DNA of 64,000 nucleotides from Spizellomyces punctatus DAOM BR117 (Eukaryota; Chytridiomycota; Chytridiomycetes; Spizellomycetales; Spizellomycetaceae). The position numbers and the translations under genes were made by a program. Below are positions 1 to 11,061 of the stretch, piece by piece (the first letter of the stretch is position 1; each line of letters begins with the position of its first letter). A model generated the notes under the pieces. The model was given only the letters and a program-made list of their open reading frames with translations, was not told the origin of the DNA and searched no databases. The stretch is from contig NW_015971541.1 in assembly GCF_000182565.1 (NCBI RefSeq), positions 458,067-522,066 on the forward strand, given 5' to 3'.

Positions 1-329
1 CTCACTACAAACACACGTGAGTCATCACAAATACAGCTCCGACGTTGGGTGACAACGACAACGACAACGGCGTTTTGCAACGCAGAGTGTTGCATTGGAA
101 TTGTTCAAGAGGAAACAGTGGGTTTATTCTTTTGATAAATATATAGAGTGATGAAAAGCAATGTACTTTAGTACACACAACACATTGTGACGCCAGTTGG
201 GTGCTTCTTCGCAACTCCTTCTGGAGCTTTAACCAGACTTTGTACGTTTCTGCCAAGCCGAATCACCTCCCAATCAACCATACAAACACTCATCTTCCCA
301 ACCAAAGCCTATTAATAAATACAGGTACA

Positions 330-1121
330 TTACACGACATACCACGTCGACCCTCCCGACTTTTTTCTCCCCCGACCCTTCAGATCAATCTCCTTCTTCC
401 GCGCCTCTTCAGATTTTAGTTTGGAAGGCCTCTTTCCGATATTCTCGATAGGTACAGGGAACATTTCTTCCAGGGTTTGTTCAATCTTCACTTCAGAGAG
501 ACCCTCCGCGCGGAGCACCTCGGCCTGTCGCTCGCGTTGGACAACAGCCTGTGCACGGACCCATTGCGTACGGCGCTCCCAGACAACTTGCTTGATCCGA
601 TTCATTGTCAGCTTCACCTGTGACGACATATGTTAGTGTTGGGCAGGGGACGTTCTCATCGGCCCAATTATAGGGTAAACTCAAACTTTACCTGGAACAA
701 TCGATCTTTGTGCGGAAAGAAAAGCGAGAACCGTCTGGCCTCCTCTTTTTGCGAATAGAGCTTATTTTGCTCCTTTATGCACACCCACCACAACTGGTGC
801 AAGTCCTCAAAGCTCTTCTTCCGAAGTTCGGCAGCAAGCCATGCTCGTCCTAAGCATAAAGGAAAACATAAACCCTTTGCAATTGAATGATGCCATTTTG
901 TTCCTCAACTTACCTGTAGGAAGTGCAGAGTCCGACCATGTCCATCCCTTTTCATTGTCAAAAAAGTCCTGCAGTCCTCGTCGTAGGATACCGCCAACTG
1001 GGCCGGCACTGGCAGCAGTGAAAGGGGTAGAAAGGGCAGGACGGTTTCTGGCGGCCGAAAATGCTGTTCGCACTGTTGAGGAGAAGCAGCGCTGGAGTGC
1101 TATCAGAGGTCGTGCTGCCAT
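330..1121 (-). CDS. Mitochondrial large-subunit ribosomal protein uL29m (MRPL47 family)
   Basis: Three exons (1121-914, 849-692, 617-330) give 217 residues with consistent phases. The N-terminus is rich in Arg, Ser and Ala ([15 protein letters not shown]), as expected of a mitochondrial presequence. The family core follows: RGLQDFFD, then [20 protein letters not shown] and WWVCIKEQN, the MRP-L47 signature, interrupted by two introns. The product should sit near the exit tunnel of the mitoribosome large subunit. The C-terminal tail is lysine- and arginine-rich. The start is the first in-frame ATG ahead of the presequence. Identification is from the conserved core and is firm; the exact N-terminus is inferred. 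Confidence 0.9.
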
Positions 1122-1283
1122 GTCTTATATGTTGGCAATCTGCAAAATCCTACTCCAAGCTCTTGATGCGCGATTGTCCAAAAACGTGAGTCATGCGTTG
1201 TCATAGAAATCGAATCTGCGCTTCAACGTTGAGAATAAAGATCGGTTGGAACTCTTCGACATTGTTACTCCAGGAACCCCACA

Positions 1284-1508
1284 ATGTTCATTCGCACAAC
1301 ACGACTACATGCGCTTCGCTCGCTACGGAAGGAGACAGCTCGTCCTTCGTCTACATCAACCCGCTCCTCCCTTCCCCGCCGGACAACAGCATTTTCGAGT
1401 ACCCCACTAGGACCGTCTATCAACCCGCAACCCACCGCCTCATTTGCCTCCCGGAATATGTGTTCGGTATCCAGCAGCACAATGGTGAGTGCCACCAAAT
1501 CAACTTAG
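1284..1508 (+). CDS. Candidate small mitochondrion-targeted protein, unrecognised
   Basis: An ATG-started frame encodes a Ser/Thr/Arg-rich peptide (MFIRTTRLHALRSLRK...) that has the look of a mitochondrial presequence and almost no acidic residues. A possible splice donor (gtgagt) occurs at 1490 with candidate acceptors near 1512 and 1524, so the true 3' end is unclear. Splicing to 1525 would end the protein a few codons later (GRSTG then stop). I recognise no family. The other frames here are also open, so this may be non-coding. Confidence 0.25.
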   Translation: MFIRTTRLHALRSLRKETARPSSTSTRSSLPRRTTAFSSTPLGPSINPQPTASFASRNMCSVSSSTMVSATKST

Positions 1509-1542
1509 AATGTGACCAGGGGCGGAGCACCGGCTGAAGGTT

Positions 1543-2062
1543 CCGCTTAGACATCCCTTGTTCCGTCGACCCTTGCCAAAACCCTTCATGCGAGGTCAGC
1601 TGCAGTAACACTAGCAAGAACGTACGGGGTTTGCGATTCAGACGATCTATAACGTTTTTTGTGGGTCATGTTTGAGTTTGGGGGTACACTAGGGCGAAGG
1701 ATATCTGAAGATGTCGATATGCGGAGGAGTTCTTGGAGCCGCCACAGAAGACCGAGTGACACATCAAATTTCGATAGCCGCTAGGGAATGGGTCCGGAAG
1801 AAAAGATGCTATAGAATCTGATGCGCGCGATGAGTCGTGAAACACATGCCATGTCTACATATCCTCACAATAAAATAATGGCACAAAGCGATATCGAGCT
1901 CACGATCAAAGAAATAATGATGCAGTTTTCAGTTTCTTGTTTCTCTGTAGTTGCGACGCATTTGTAGTCATTACGCTGGCACTATATATTAGGTTTTCCA
2001 ACAATACATCATCGTAATCGCAACCTCTACTAAATGACGCAATTTCCGACTGAATTGCACTT
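1543..2062. other. Intergenic stretch, no gene seen
   Basis: About 500 bases between the doubtful small frame and the 3' end of the prefoldin gene. Only short, biased frames occur and no RNA gene is apparent. It probably holds the 3' UTR of the prefoldin gene. Confidence 0.5.
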
Positions 2063-2580
2063 TTATGCAGCTGGCTTCGCCCTATGCATGATTTCTTTCC
2101 AAGTATTTTGAGCATCATTCAAATCCCTCTCCAGTTTGCCCGCGGCCCGCTCAAAGTTCTTTGCTTCCCTTTCGGACTCTTGCTTGCGCGTTTCGAGCTC
2201 TTTAATCAGGCCGGGAAGTGGTTCTTGTATGAACCTACGGGCAGAATGAAAATATGAGACGGATTCTTCGCCGATACAAGCAAAACAACGTTGGGATAGT
2301 CGCTCACATTTTACCGACAGCGCGATAGGACCCTGTATTGCTGTCGAGAGATGCGAGTTCCTTGACAGTGAGTTCACAAACGCGTTTCTCGCGATCCCGA
2401 GTGGAGAGCTGAGCTCGAACGATGCTGAGCTGGCGGCTAGTTTCAACAATTTTGTTTTGAATTTCTGTCAGAACCTATGCATCGTCGCAAGTGTAAGCGT
2501 GCGGAACCAACCGACAGCGGACTGCGTGAATAGAGGTGACAGACGCATACCTTTTGTGCAACTTCTGGGGTAAGAGCCAT
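2063..2580 (-). CDS. Prefoldin subunit 1 (beta-type prefoldin)
   Basis: Three exons (2580-2551, 2474-2308, 2234-2063) give 122 residues, the usual length for the family. The product is one long coiled coil: MALTPEVAQKVLTEIQNKI, then RQLSIVRAQLSTRDREKRVC, a short beta-hairpin section around GSYRAVGKMFI, and a second helix ending in ERDLNDAQNTWKEIM. The order helix, hairpin (FxxxP.....) and helix is that of prefoldin beta subunits, and the sequence best fits PFD1. Prefoldin is a cytosolic hexameric chaperone that passes nascent actin and tubulin to CCT. The start is the only ATG upstream of the heptads. Confidence 0.85.
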
Positions 2581-2741
2581 GTTTACTGATTTTGGTGTGC
2601 GAGTCCGGTCTGGGATCCTTCAAGATTTATAGGGTTGCTGATTCAGAAAGTCAACGAAGGAGATCTGGACCTCCAATCCGTCGTTACTTCATTATCCTGC
2701 CCGTCGATGTGAAAGTCACCACGCCGTTAATTAATCCAAAT

Positions 2742-3063
2742 ATGGTGAGATGCAAATGGGAGCTTCACGTAAGCGTTCATTCCCAATTTCTTCGAGTTTA
2801 CAACTATCATCACAACGCAATGGCAATTCTGTTTGAGGAGTTGCTACCCGATGTGCAAGAAGGTTGGCCCATATCAGCAACCGTGATTGAAAAGCGTCTC
2901 ATCCCACACAGCAGGTGTGGAGGACGACGAGGACGATGATAAATACCTGTTCCTCAGGAAAGCACACCTTTGTGGTATATGCCAAAGAAACAAGAACATT
3001 CTGATGGTAGCTTGTGAATTATGTTTAGTCATACGGGTCACGTCACTGCATGTTCAACAGTGA
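2742..3063 (+). CDS. Candidate small Cys-rich (zinc-ribbon-like) protein, unrecognised
   Basis: Two inferred exons (2742-2862 and 2915-3063) join in phase into 89 codons. The first contains NAMAILFEELLPDVQEG. The second has an acidic run (VEDDEDDDKY) followed by HLCGICQRNK and ACELC, that is CxxC-x10-CxxC, a spacing that could bind zinc. The donor (gttggc) is weak, and both start and stop are inferred. I do not recognise the family. Support is the coincidence of phase, the acidic linker and the paired CxxC motifs. Confidence 0.35.
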
Positions 3064-3561
3064 CCACACAGGTGTCGGGCACTTTGCTTATTGCTGTTGA
3101 TCCAAAGTACTCTGTCTACATCCTCTTGCGCAGATATTCCCGTCCGTTCAAACATTGTATAATTAAATACTTGCCCGGCTTAAAGAGCCTGTAATACGCA
3201 CTCTCCACCAGGGAGAGGACGGACAGAATGTTTAGGTGTAGGGCCCTTTCAGATAAATAAAGGACCCCACGAGTTGAACAATCGAGACGAGAGCAACCCT
3301 GATATTCCTGGCAGCCCACCATTGAACTGACTGCTGCGGTATGCTATTTATGCTCATACGAAACAGCTTTCCAGTGCCTCCAGTGCATGACATTTTTGGG
3401 AGATGCATTATGGGTTCGTTAAAGTTGCTGGAGAACTTAACACACTGCTAGCATTCACGGGCCGCGTTCCACATAAGATGGACACGACATGGCTGTGCCG
3501 CTCATCGACAGCTGCACCTTCTCGTCTTGCACTCTCAACATTCCCAGATCTTAGTCTCAAC
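3064..3561. other. Intergenic stretch, no gene seen
   Basis: Roughly 500 bases upstream of the NXT1-like gene. No frame with believable composition and no tRNA-like element was found. It presumably contains the promoter of the downstream gene. Confidence 0.5.
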
Positions 3562-4219
3562 ATGGCAGACGCAAACGAGGTGAGCATTCGCTATTCCATT
3601 ACCCGGCATCTTGCACCTCTGATCCCTTTCACTAGATTGTAGTTGCAAGTCGGGCAGCAGATAACTTTGTGCCAACCTTTTACAAAGTTTACGACCGTCA
3701 ACGACATTTACTGCACCAAATGTACAAGGACTCTTCAGCCGTGTTGTGGAACGGAAATCCTCTAGTTGGGCAGCAGAATGCTTCAGAATTTTTCCTGAAG
3801 CTGCCTGCGACGGGTAAGCCGCCTGTCTCAAATCGCCTCAAATGTTCGGTCAAGGAGTGAAATTTGGTGCTCTTATCGATAGATCACGTTGTGCATTCCT
3901 ACGATAGTCAGCCGGTTATGGGTACGTAATTCAAGCTTCTTGGTGCTACTTGTCTATTTCCACTCATCGTTAACACGCTCGTCATTATTTACAACTAGAT
4001 CTTGGTCAAATACTGGTCACAGTCACCGGCACGGTGCGATATGGCGATGACAAACAGTCCAAGCTATTCTGCCAAATATTTGTGCTGAGCCCGGATACAG
4101 CAAATCCCACCAAAGGAACATGTGAGCGTTCATCTGATGCTCCTCTCTTCCAATAAGCATACTAATGACAGAACTTCTTGACAGATTTTGTCAGTTCGGA
4201 CCACTTTAGATTTGTATAA
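3562..4219 (+). CDS. NTF2-related mRNA export factor (NXT1/p15 type)
   Basis: Five exons (3562-3579, 3636-3813, 3883-3921, 3999-4121, 4185-4219) give 130 residues, the size of a single NTF2-like domain. Seen are ASRAADNFVPTFYKVYD, WNGNPLVGQQ, the central HSYDSQPVM, LVTVTGTVRYG and the terminal strand FVSSDHFRFV. The combination matches p15/NXT rather than NTF2 itself. In other eukaryotes p15 pairs with TAP/NXF1 to carry mRNA through nuclear pores. The very short first exon ends right after MADANE. Assignment to NXT instead of another stand-alone NTF2-like fold is probable. Confidence 0.85.
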
Positions 4220-4319
4220 TTACCATAACAAGACCCGTTTCCCACGCTGTACATATAACTTATCATAAGCTGCCATACTCAATAGTTATCTTTGAATCTT
4301 GTGCGTATTGTGACATACC

Positions 4320-5696
4320 TTATCGTCGTTTGAACAAGTAATGAACCACCACCCATTCTTCACCACGCTGGTAGTTGAACAACTCCTATTGCACTCGCGA
4401 ATCAGCGAGTCATTCCACAGGTATAGCGTCAACCTGCAGAGAGCTTACCGCCACAGAGAGGTAAAACACACGCCATCGGTGGTACCACATCTTTGCTGCT
4501 TCTTCCCCATACGTTTTCACAAGGATCGGCATTGCTTTCTGCTTATTTGCATCAAGTCGCTTCAACCATTCTTCGCTCGTCTGCCCTGTGCATGTGATGT
4601 ATGTGCGTTAATGCTTAATCCAAACGGCCCCTTTGCCAAGTAGAAACCTACCATAGTTTTGCCCATTAATCGTCCATCTATCTAGAACCTCCACATTCTG
4701 CTGAAACCATAAGAAGAGGTCTTCGCAAGGCATTGTTCCGCCGGTGAAGAAATACTTTGCCATCCACGAATTGTCGTCTTCTGTTTTGAAATCGTACGGT
4801 GTAGTTTTATGTGCAAAGACGTGGACAAAGAGACGGCCTGTGTCTGGGACAATCCATTTTGATAATTTTGTGAAAAGAGCAGAATAATTCTTCATATGTT
4901 CGAACATCTCAATGGAAAAAACCCGGTCGAAGCTGGGTGAAGCTTCAGAAAGAGGTTGGTAAATAAAACAGAGGAAAATTACTTACGTCCTGTCCATCTC
5001 AAAGACATTGATGTCACCGGTCAAAATTTCAATGTTTGATAGACCAAGTTCTTCTGCTCGCGCCATAATATACTGCCGCTGGCTAGAGGAATTTGAAAGA
5101 CCGGTGATCTTTGAATTGGGAAAGCGCTGTTGGCCCGAACAACAAACAAGGTCAGCCAAGTTCCTTATGTTGTTTGGGTATTGTGAACACTTATACGCGC
5201 TTAGCGAACCTACTTCGGCCAAGAACAGGGAAAGCGAGCCCCAGCCGCAACCCAGATCTAGCACGCTCATCCCATCTTTCAGTTCAGTACGCTCCACATA
5301 CAGTGTCAACATGGCAACCTCAGCATCTTCGAGCGTTTTCGCGCCTTGGCAAAGAAGATACCTTAATTCATCCCAACACCAACTATATATAACAATAACT
5401 CAAACTTTCTCACCTCCCTCAAACAAGCAACAACTGTATTTCATCCTTTCCCCCAAGGACAGCTTGAAAAACTCTGTGGGAATCTCATAATGCTGCTCAT
5501 TGGCTTCTTTGGTGTGTTCCGCAATATCTTCGCGAGCTTTGAGCCCCTTGATGTAGCCAGTTTTATCCGCACTAGCTAACTGAGAAATCCGCCGGGACAA
5601 AAGATATCTGATTCCTCTGCGAAGAAGAAAGTCTGGTACCAAGCCTTGGTCGAGGGCCGGTTCGTAGATTGCAGAGAGCGGCGGAATGTTGACCAT
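4320..5696 (-). CDS. Cyclopropane-fatty-acid-synthase-like SAM methyltransferase
   Basis: Six exons (5696-5414, 5344-5214, 5126-4987, 4932-4652, 4585-4449, 4385-4320) give 345 residues. Motifs: PDFLLRRGIRYLLS near the start, HYEIPTEFFKLSLG and MKYSCCLFEGG before the fold, SAM motif I VLDLGCGWGSLSLFLAE, then EMFEHM and ending NYQRGEEW. This is the class of CFA-type enzymes related to plant N-methyltransferases, without the FAD domain. The substrate cannot be read from sequence. I chose ATG 5696 because family members start just before PDxxxRxGIR; the frame stays open to about 5812 with a hydrophobic stretch, so a longer N-terminus is possible. A second CFA-family gene lies at 46855-48541. Confidence 0.85.
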
Positions 5697-6306
5697 TGCC
5701 TTGCTGTATAAGAGCAGGAGATCTGAGTGCGGATAGGAGAAGGCGGGCGAGGCCACACCGATCGCGACAGTCGGTGGAATATTACATGTAATTGTAATGA
5801 TACCATATCGAGCTTAATGAGCGGCATGGTGACTTGATTTCGAACATGCCCATGCGTTGGAACCTTTCGAGTTATGGGCAGCATAGCGCTGGGCATGCAC
5901 ATGGGCAATTTAACGTCTGCATATCATTTATACCATGCGTAGTTCCGTGTGTCCGCAACCTTAGAAGCAACCTTGTATGCACGGTGGTTGCTACAATTCC
6001 CAAATCAAAATTAGTGTGGAGAACGGGAGATGGGCTGTGATAGTTTCGTATAGAATTCACACATATGATACCAATGTTGAAGGACTTTTGTAAAGCCTTG
6101 TGATATGGTGTTTCCTACCTGTCGATTGACCAAAACTGGGATGGACATGATGCCGGTATTCCTAACAGCTCCGTTATGTCACTGTGTTAAATCAGTACTT
6201 TAATGACGCTACCCATAACGTGAGCTCTCTGCTTAGCCACGAACTATTTGATTGAACTCGAGCTGTTTCTCCGTGAAGAATCACTTGGTTTGGAGGTCCC
6301 TGCACA
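5697..6306. other. Upstream region between divergent genes
   Basis: About 600 bases between the CFA-like gene and the FAHD1-like gene. The part next to 5696 may contain a further 5' exon of the CFA-like gene (open frame to 5812, ending in a possible acceptor). The remainder shows no believable frame and should carry both promoters. Confidence 0.45.
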
Positions 6307-7323
6307 ATGTCCCTCCGAGATTTCACCCGCATTGGTCGCAAGATTGTTGCTATCGGCCGCAACTATGCGTAAGTTGTCGCATTGTCCCATCACAACTCCC
6401 AGTCGTTGAAAGCGCATATGACAGTGAACATGCCAAAGAGTTGAATAATCCAGTCCCAACAAGCCCATTCTTTTTCCTCAAACCTACAACATCTTACCTC
6501 CTTCAGCCAGGCAAAATTGAGGTTCCGAGAAACTGTGTGGTGCACCATGAAGTCGAACTCGGCGTTGTCATTGGCAAGAATGGACGAGACATCACCGCCG
6601 CGAGAGCGGATGACTTTATTGGTGGATATGTCCTGGCGTTGGATATGACCGCTAGGAATTTGCAGGATGAAGCCAAGAAAAGCGGAAAGCCTTGGGCAGC
6701 CGCAAAAGGATTCGACACCTTCACTCCTGTCAGGTTAGAAAGAAGTTCATGCCCACGTCGATCGTATCCCAGATCTCTGACAAACTATGGTGCAATGCTT
6801 TTTATAGTGATTTTATTGAGAGATCTGCTATTAAAAATCCGCACGATCTACGATTGTGGCTCAAGGTGTGACGAGCATCATCGCGTACAATTCTAGGATG
6901 CCTTCTCATAGACGTCTGATTGAAAGGTTGATGAACGTACCGTACAAGATGGGTCCACTCAGGATATGATATTCAAGTACGTTTCATAGGTGCCGTGATT
7001 ATTCTATGATGGATAGCTAAACGGTTGCTATTAGGATTCCCCAGTTGATTGAATTCGTATCCTCTATCATGAAGTTAGAGGAGGGTGATGTCATCCTCAC
7101 TGGTAGGTTCACAAATGCGCGCTGCTACTATTAAAGAAAACCGGTAAATAAACATCGACGCACCATATGTTGCTTAGGCACACCAAAGGGTGTAGGACCG
7201 GTGAAGGCTGGCCAAACTGTTACCGGCGGACTGCAACTCCCTGGCTCAGGCAAAGATGTTATCGCGACCTTCTCATTCCCGGTCATTGGAAGACCAGGAA
7301 CCGGCGCCTTTTCAGCAAAATAG
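6307..7323 (+). CDS. Fumarylacetoacetate hydrolase-domain protein (FAHD1-like acylpyruvase)
   Basis: Six exons (6307-6368, 6425-6733, 6808-6865, 6927-6976, 7035-7102, 7178-7323) give 230 residues, the length of FAHD1. The family signature is clear: IVAIGRNYAEHAKELNN, PFFFLKPTTS, the metal-binding region HHEVELGVVIG with its two acidic residues, GYVLALDMTARN, KGFDTFTPV and the end GDVILTGTPKGVGPV. Enzymes of this group cleave acylpyruvates or decarboxylate oxaloacetate, in animals mostly in mitochondria. No clear presequence is present here. Family membership is firm; the exact substrate is not. Confidence 0.92.
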
Positions 7324-7452
7324 TCGGATAAGCAGAACGATATGTTGAGTAGGATAGCTTCGTTGCATAGATAGATATCCATCATTATGTATTTGTCCGG
7401 TCTTGCATGACCCTCTAGGTGGGCAATATATATACAAGATCTAATTAGATAC

Positions 7453-8835
7453 CTACCTTTCTACATAAGGACCATTATTTCGCATTGCATTCTGCAGTCC
7501 AATCCCTATAATGTATTCGCTCGCCATAGCTTCCCCATCATCTCTTATGTAACTCGGAGGAGGATGGTCCTCCTTCATTTGCCTGGCTCGCAGAATGTGT
7601 GGTGTCCAATGTCCCCGATAAAAATCTTGCTGCGGCATCTCAACGGCATATCCATACGGCCTCATCATATTTTCTATCAAGCCCTGTTCCTCGGCGAACC
7701 CGGATCGTGGAACATATACAAGGGGAACTTGATGTGCAACGACTTCGGAACACGTGCCGTACCCACATTTTCCAACTACTACATCAACAGCATTGATAAG
7801 ATCCGGCATGTACCAGGTCTCGGCCCGAATTCTCCGCAAGCGTCCGCGTACATCTCGATCTGTAAAAGGGCAAGCAGCAATTCCGTACCATCCTTCTGGG
7901 AGCACATTCTCCGCTGTCCATGCACTTCCCGGAAGTTCGAATCCACCAAAAGTTATTAGCACACAGTGAGAATCGAGTGGGATATCCAGCTTTTCCCTAA
8001 TCGAAGCACGCGACTGGCGAAATTTGCGGACAATGAGAGGGACATCCAGAACGTTTCTTTGATCCGCTTCATCTTCAAAAGCAGGTATATTGATATACCC
8101 GGGGATCCTGATTAGGTATTGAGTATCGTTGTACATCTCTTTACATCGTCGAACCAGTTCCTTGTCCGATGGCCGTTTGGCGATCGCATCGAATATGGCG
8201 TCAAAGGTAAAGTTCGTGATCATGACAGTGGGGATTCCGACTTGCTGTGAACATTAAGGACTATTTTAAACCCGGCGGCGCTGCGAATGTTTGCGTCGGA
8301 TAGGTCTCACTACCTTTGCAACTCGAGCGGGTAAAAATGGTGCATCCAAACACACTATATCCAACTTTGCCTCCGCCATCCACGCCGCTTCCTGGCTAGC
8401 AACATCATTCATACCATCCAAAAAGCTCCTCAGCTGAACCATTGTCTTTTCGACGTCTACTGTGACAGGGTCCTTTTGTATTACACCGGGATCTAACGTG
8501 GCGATATTTCGGACTGTGCATTGAGGATATGTAGTCAAGAGATCGTCGAAAATGAAACGGGGTGCTGAGGTGGTTATTATAACGGCATGTCCTTTACAGA
8601 GAAGGGCTTTGATGGTCACCGTTGCCCGTCTTTTATGGAACAGAGGTTAGAGGGTTCACCTCTGGGAAAATGGAATGCAATTCTTATACTCACGTTGCGT
8701 GTCCAAACCCTGTATATAGTAGTAGTAACAACATGAATATACAAATCTATCAAATAAATATTTCACAATTCCTATGTGCTTACCATGTCCACTGACATAG
8801 AAGGCAATGCGTAGGGGCCTTGTCAAATTGCCCAT
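7453..8835 (-). CDS. GT-B glycosyltransferase-like protein (L-arabinokinase N-terminal type)
   Basis: Four exons (8835-8784, 8709-8694, 8629-8314, 8244-7453) give 391 residues. The N-terminus RIAFYVSGHGFGHATRATV is the glycine/histidine signature found in the glycosyltransferase-like half of plant L-arabinokinases and relatives. It is assembled across a 16-nt second exon. Later motifs are VMITNFTFDAIFD, a second Rossmann domain from VLITFGGFELPG, and the donor-binding part VVVGKCGYGTCSEVVAHQVPLVYVPR in pieces. No sugar-kinase (GHMP) domain follows, so it is a stand-alone GT-like protein. Substrate unknown. The start is the ATG before the first beta strand; an upstream frame looks non-coding. 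Confidence 0.8.
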
Positions 8836-9132
8836 GCCAGGTAAAAGTCGGCAAGCGAGCGCAGCACCAGAGGGATGACGGCCAGCGATCGCGTAAGCTT
8901 TTGGCCGCACGCCTTTCCGCAGCACTTTGCAAAGTACTCACGGACGTTTTTAAGCCGTCCAGTGGGATTATGGAGAAGCTTTAGTGCTCCCTTAAAGCTG
9001 GGTGTACATTTTAATTGGTTCACCCGACAGCGCAATATGTGTGACCTCACAATATGATTTGATGATATGTACACTGTCTATAGCTTTACTGCACGAAAAA
9101 ATCAGACCCGCTCCATAACCCACTTGAAAGCG

Positions 9133-10926
9133 TTAGTCCTCTTCATCTATTAAAAACTCTTCAATCTCCTTCTTCATCCACTCCCGACCTTTTCGCATAG
9201 TGATCTCCTCCCCGACATAAGCTGGTAGTATAACAGTAGCATCATCGATTCCTTTCTTTGCCGCTGTAGCTCCAAATTCTTGTGCGTCACGACATATATT
9301 TTGGCACGGATAGCAAAGGTACGGTATGATATTGATCGGCTGGTCTGCGGGCGTGCAACAGGATGTCGATGTGGATTCGGGGTTCACGGTTGGTGCACAG
9401 GCGCATGATGTTGAGCAGGGGTGTGTATTTGATGTACTTGACAATGCCTCAGAGGTGGTGTCACTGCTTGGCGCATGGCTCAATAGTTGTGAGACAGTAT
9501 GTCCGGATCGCCAGTCATTTGTACCGTCCTGTATTGGCCTAGCGAAACCCGGAGCTAGGTAAATTCAATGACCTAGGGAGAATGAGTATCGAAATGCCTT
9601 ACCCTCCGCACATCGGACACCTCATTACTGTTTTCGCCCGATGCTCAGATGTAACTTTGGCCGCAGTACGAACGACCGTGTTCACTGTCATTGGAAAGTC
9701 TCGCTGCAGCCCAACAAGAAATTCTGCAAAAATAAGGACTTCAGATCCAGAGACGTACATTCTAATGGGCAGACAGTAGCGCATCTCACCTTCAGTCATC
9801 CTATCAATACTAGATTTAGCAGGCATCGCCGTGGTCAACGCCGGCATCACCACGGTATCTAGATCAGTATACTGGTTGTAGACAGCAACTTCCTTAGAAA
9901 GTACGTCTCGAAGCGGTCGGGCAACAACCAGTCCTATGAATGAGAGATTCATTACTAACCATCAGATGCTGGCGTTGTTACAGATGCCCCTACCTTCGAA
10001 CCAGTCCGTATCTCCAGCAACCTCGATTGGCAAGCCAAATCCTCCACCTTTACTGGTTAAAGCTAATATCCTTATAGCCATTCTCGTTGCATTATCCCCC
10101 AAGATTAGGACATTACATCCTTCCTTCCGTGCCGTATTCAAAAGTGCCCGCATAGTAAAATGATGTAGTAGATCTTCCTTTGCGGTCATCTTTCCAAGAC
10201 CATGAATACTTCTCCGGAGCCGCGCGACGGGTGAGAGCGTCGATGTAACCCGATGTACCATCTTGAGCGTGACTGTGTCTGCCAAGTCGAATCCGACCGG
10301 TACAAGAGCCCCCCCATCAGATCCATCATCATTGCTAAATATACTCTCCAGAGGAATATGCAAGTAAGGGAAGCCAGACTTTTCGCCAATTCTTCGCACT
10401 TCGGCCTCCTTATCTTCACCTCCTAGTACGGCACTCTGATCTACATGACAAATCAGGACGTCAGAGAACTTCCGTTTCTTGCGCAGATTGGAGGGATCTG
10501 GTTCGTGGAATTCCGATAGTAGGTGCAGCAGTAATCTAAACGCAAAGACTTGTGAGCCTACTTTCAGAGGAGGACGTAAGAGCAGTGGTTCCGTGCCTAG
10601 AAGACGCTCCTCCAGAAAATGCGACGAGCGCTTTTGCTCCGTCAGCTATTTTCGTCGCTCGCATAAGGTTACCTCTGAAGCGGTAAACAACACTTTCTTT
10701 GAAACAGGTCCTGCAATAATGTTTGTTGTTTAGTTCCCCTCCCAAAGCTGCCGACACCTCCACTTTACCAAAATACTTACTTGCAGTACATGACCCGCTT
10801 CATATCCACTACTGGTGGTGATTGTTTGCATTTGTGACATAGACCTTCCACAACAAGCCGGCGTCGGCTGCGGATACTCGGGGTTTCAGCGTCGCCCGTT
10901 TGGATCTCCTCTTCAATAGAACACAT
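9133..10926 (-). CDS. Cytoplasmic tRNA 2-thiolation protein 2 (CTU2/NCS2)
   Basis: Five exons (10926-10781, 10710-10576, 10535-9994, 9933-9603, 9538-9133) give 519 residues. The N-terminus has CHKCKQSPPVVDMK and CKTCFKESVVYRFRGNL, the CTU2 cysteine pairs, then the altered PP-loop VAFSGGASSR, the long middle domain, MRCPMCGG and a late CxxC in LCYPCQN. CTU2 works with CTU1/NCS6 to put 2-thiouridine at U34 of Lys, Glu and Gln tRNAs. Intron 2 uses a weak donor (gtcctc) and is only about 40 bp. I started at the ATG giving MCSIEEE, as in homologues, although the frame has another ATG 14 codons upstream. Confidence 0.88.
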
Positions 10927-11061
10927 AATGGTTGTCGCCGAGGCAATTGCTGCGAATGGAAGAAGCATCCAGTTTTCAAGGACTGACTGTGCCCCCGATC
11001 AGTGGCAAAGTTTTCTCGCTTAGCAAGTAAATATGCAAATATGTAATCTATGGTACAAAAT

